Assembly (NCBI RefSeq): GCF_020329505.1
Contig: NZ_JAGKJJ010000015.1
Span: forward strand, 115,338-179,337
Length of the DNA: 64,000 nt
Reading direction: 5' to 3'
Origin: Bradyrhizobium semiaridum
GTDB lineage: Bacteria; Pseudomonadota; Alphaproteobacteria; Rhizobiales; Xanthobacteraceae
Under the pieces are notes generated by a model that was not told the DNA's origin, searched no databases, and saw only the letters and a program-made list of their open reading frames with translations. The number at the start of each line of letters is the position of its first letter. Within the stretch, counting starts at the first letter, position 1. This document shows, piece by piece, positions 63,919 to 64,000 of this stretch. A program made the translations under genes and the position numbers.

Positions 63919-64000
63919 ATGACCAGCAAGACCGAAGCGGGCGAAGGGGCGATGGCGGAATACGTCACCGCTGTGATCGGCGGACAGCTGTTCGGCCTGC
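63919..64000 (+). CDS. cheW: CheW coupling protein (partial, N-terminus only)
   Basis: The first 27 codons (MTSKTEAGEGAMAEYVTAVI, then GGQLFGL) match the start of CheW proteins, where the first strand reads like VIGGQLFGL. It begins 18 bases after the cheA stop and runs off the right edge. CheW couples CheA to chemoreceptors. Confidence 0.85.
   Translation, partial: MTSKTEAGEGAMAEYVTAVIGGQLFGL

Overview
The window reads as a chromosomal segment of a GC-rich alphaproteobacterium, most probably Bradyrhizobium or a close relative. The evidence is a PutA of the short type known from B. japonicum with a divergent Lrp-type regulator, a subclass B3 metallo-beta-lactamase resembling BJP-1 of B. japonicum, a ChpT phosphotransferase beside a CheA-REC chemotaxis kinase, an EipA/DUF1134 envelope protein, and many intergenic palindromic repeats of the kind scattered through Bradyrhizobiaceae. 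The species call is inference. I saw no rRNA, CRISPR array, insertion sequence or prophage. There is one tRNA, Val(CAC) at 56503-56577.

Layout. 0-3.6 kb: a stand-alone cyclic-nucleotide-binding protein coupled to a gene leaving the window, a membrane-anchored Ala/Pro-rich protein, an exported CxxCH protein and a 54-residue membrane peptide. 3.8-8.9 kb: a class III CoA-transferase, putA and its divergent Lrp regulator. 9-14.5 kb: an exported hypothetical, a cold-shock protein, the sulfite dehydrogenase pair sorB-sorA, a small exported protein and a membrane/[2Fe-2S]/adenylate cyclase fusion. 14.7-20.7 kb: an ArnT/PMT-type glycosyltransferase bounded by palindromic repeats, the ycjX-ycjF pair, a hemolysin III family protein and an SDR. 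20.8-30.6 kb: a benzoylformate-decarboxylase-like enzyme, the B3 metallo-beta-lactamase, hisC, an acyl-CoA cluster (MaoC/HTD2-like dehydratase, CoA-transferase, acyl-CoA dehydrogenase, divergent LysR) and a split ThDP decarboxylase.

30.8-38.5 kb: a sensor adenylate cyclase, an ABC substrate-binding protein, a TPR-methyltransferase, then a PEP-mutase/ICL-family gene and a frameshifted alpha/beta hydrolase divergent from a Cys-rich MarR regulator across three 17-bp palindromes, then a lipoprotein. 38.5-48.7 kb: two CYP153-like P450s, a DUF898 plus M48 peptidase pair, two tandem RTX-like genes built of 32-residue repeats and duplicated with their upstream regions, and a LivK-type binding protein. 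49-60 kb: a LysR regulator, a DUF2927 protein, an L,D-transpeptidase, an acetolactate-synthase-like enzyme, a PD-(D/E)XK-like protein, several small envelope proteins, the tRNA, a long coiled-coil membrane protein, EipA, a YHS protein and a CysQ-type phosphatase. 60.3-64 kb: chpT, cheA and the start of cheW.

Themes: second-messenger signalling (one cNMP-binding protein, two class III cyclases), CoA-ester and 2-oxoacid catabolism (three separate ThDP enzyme loci), envelope proteins, and at least six kinds of intergenic repeat, some of which form parts of gene ends. The strongest candidates for new biology are the 32-residue-repeat RTX pair, the MarR locus with three operators and a broken target gene, and the redox-domain adenylate cyclase.
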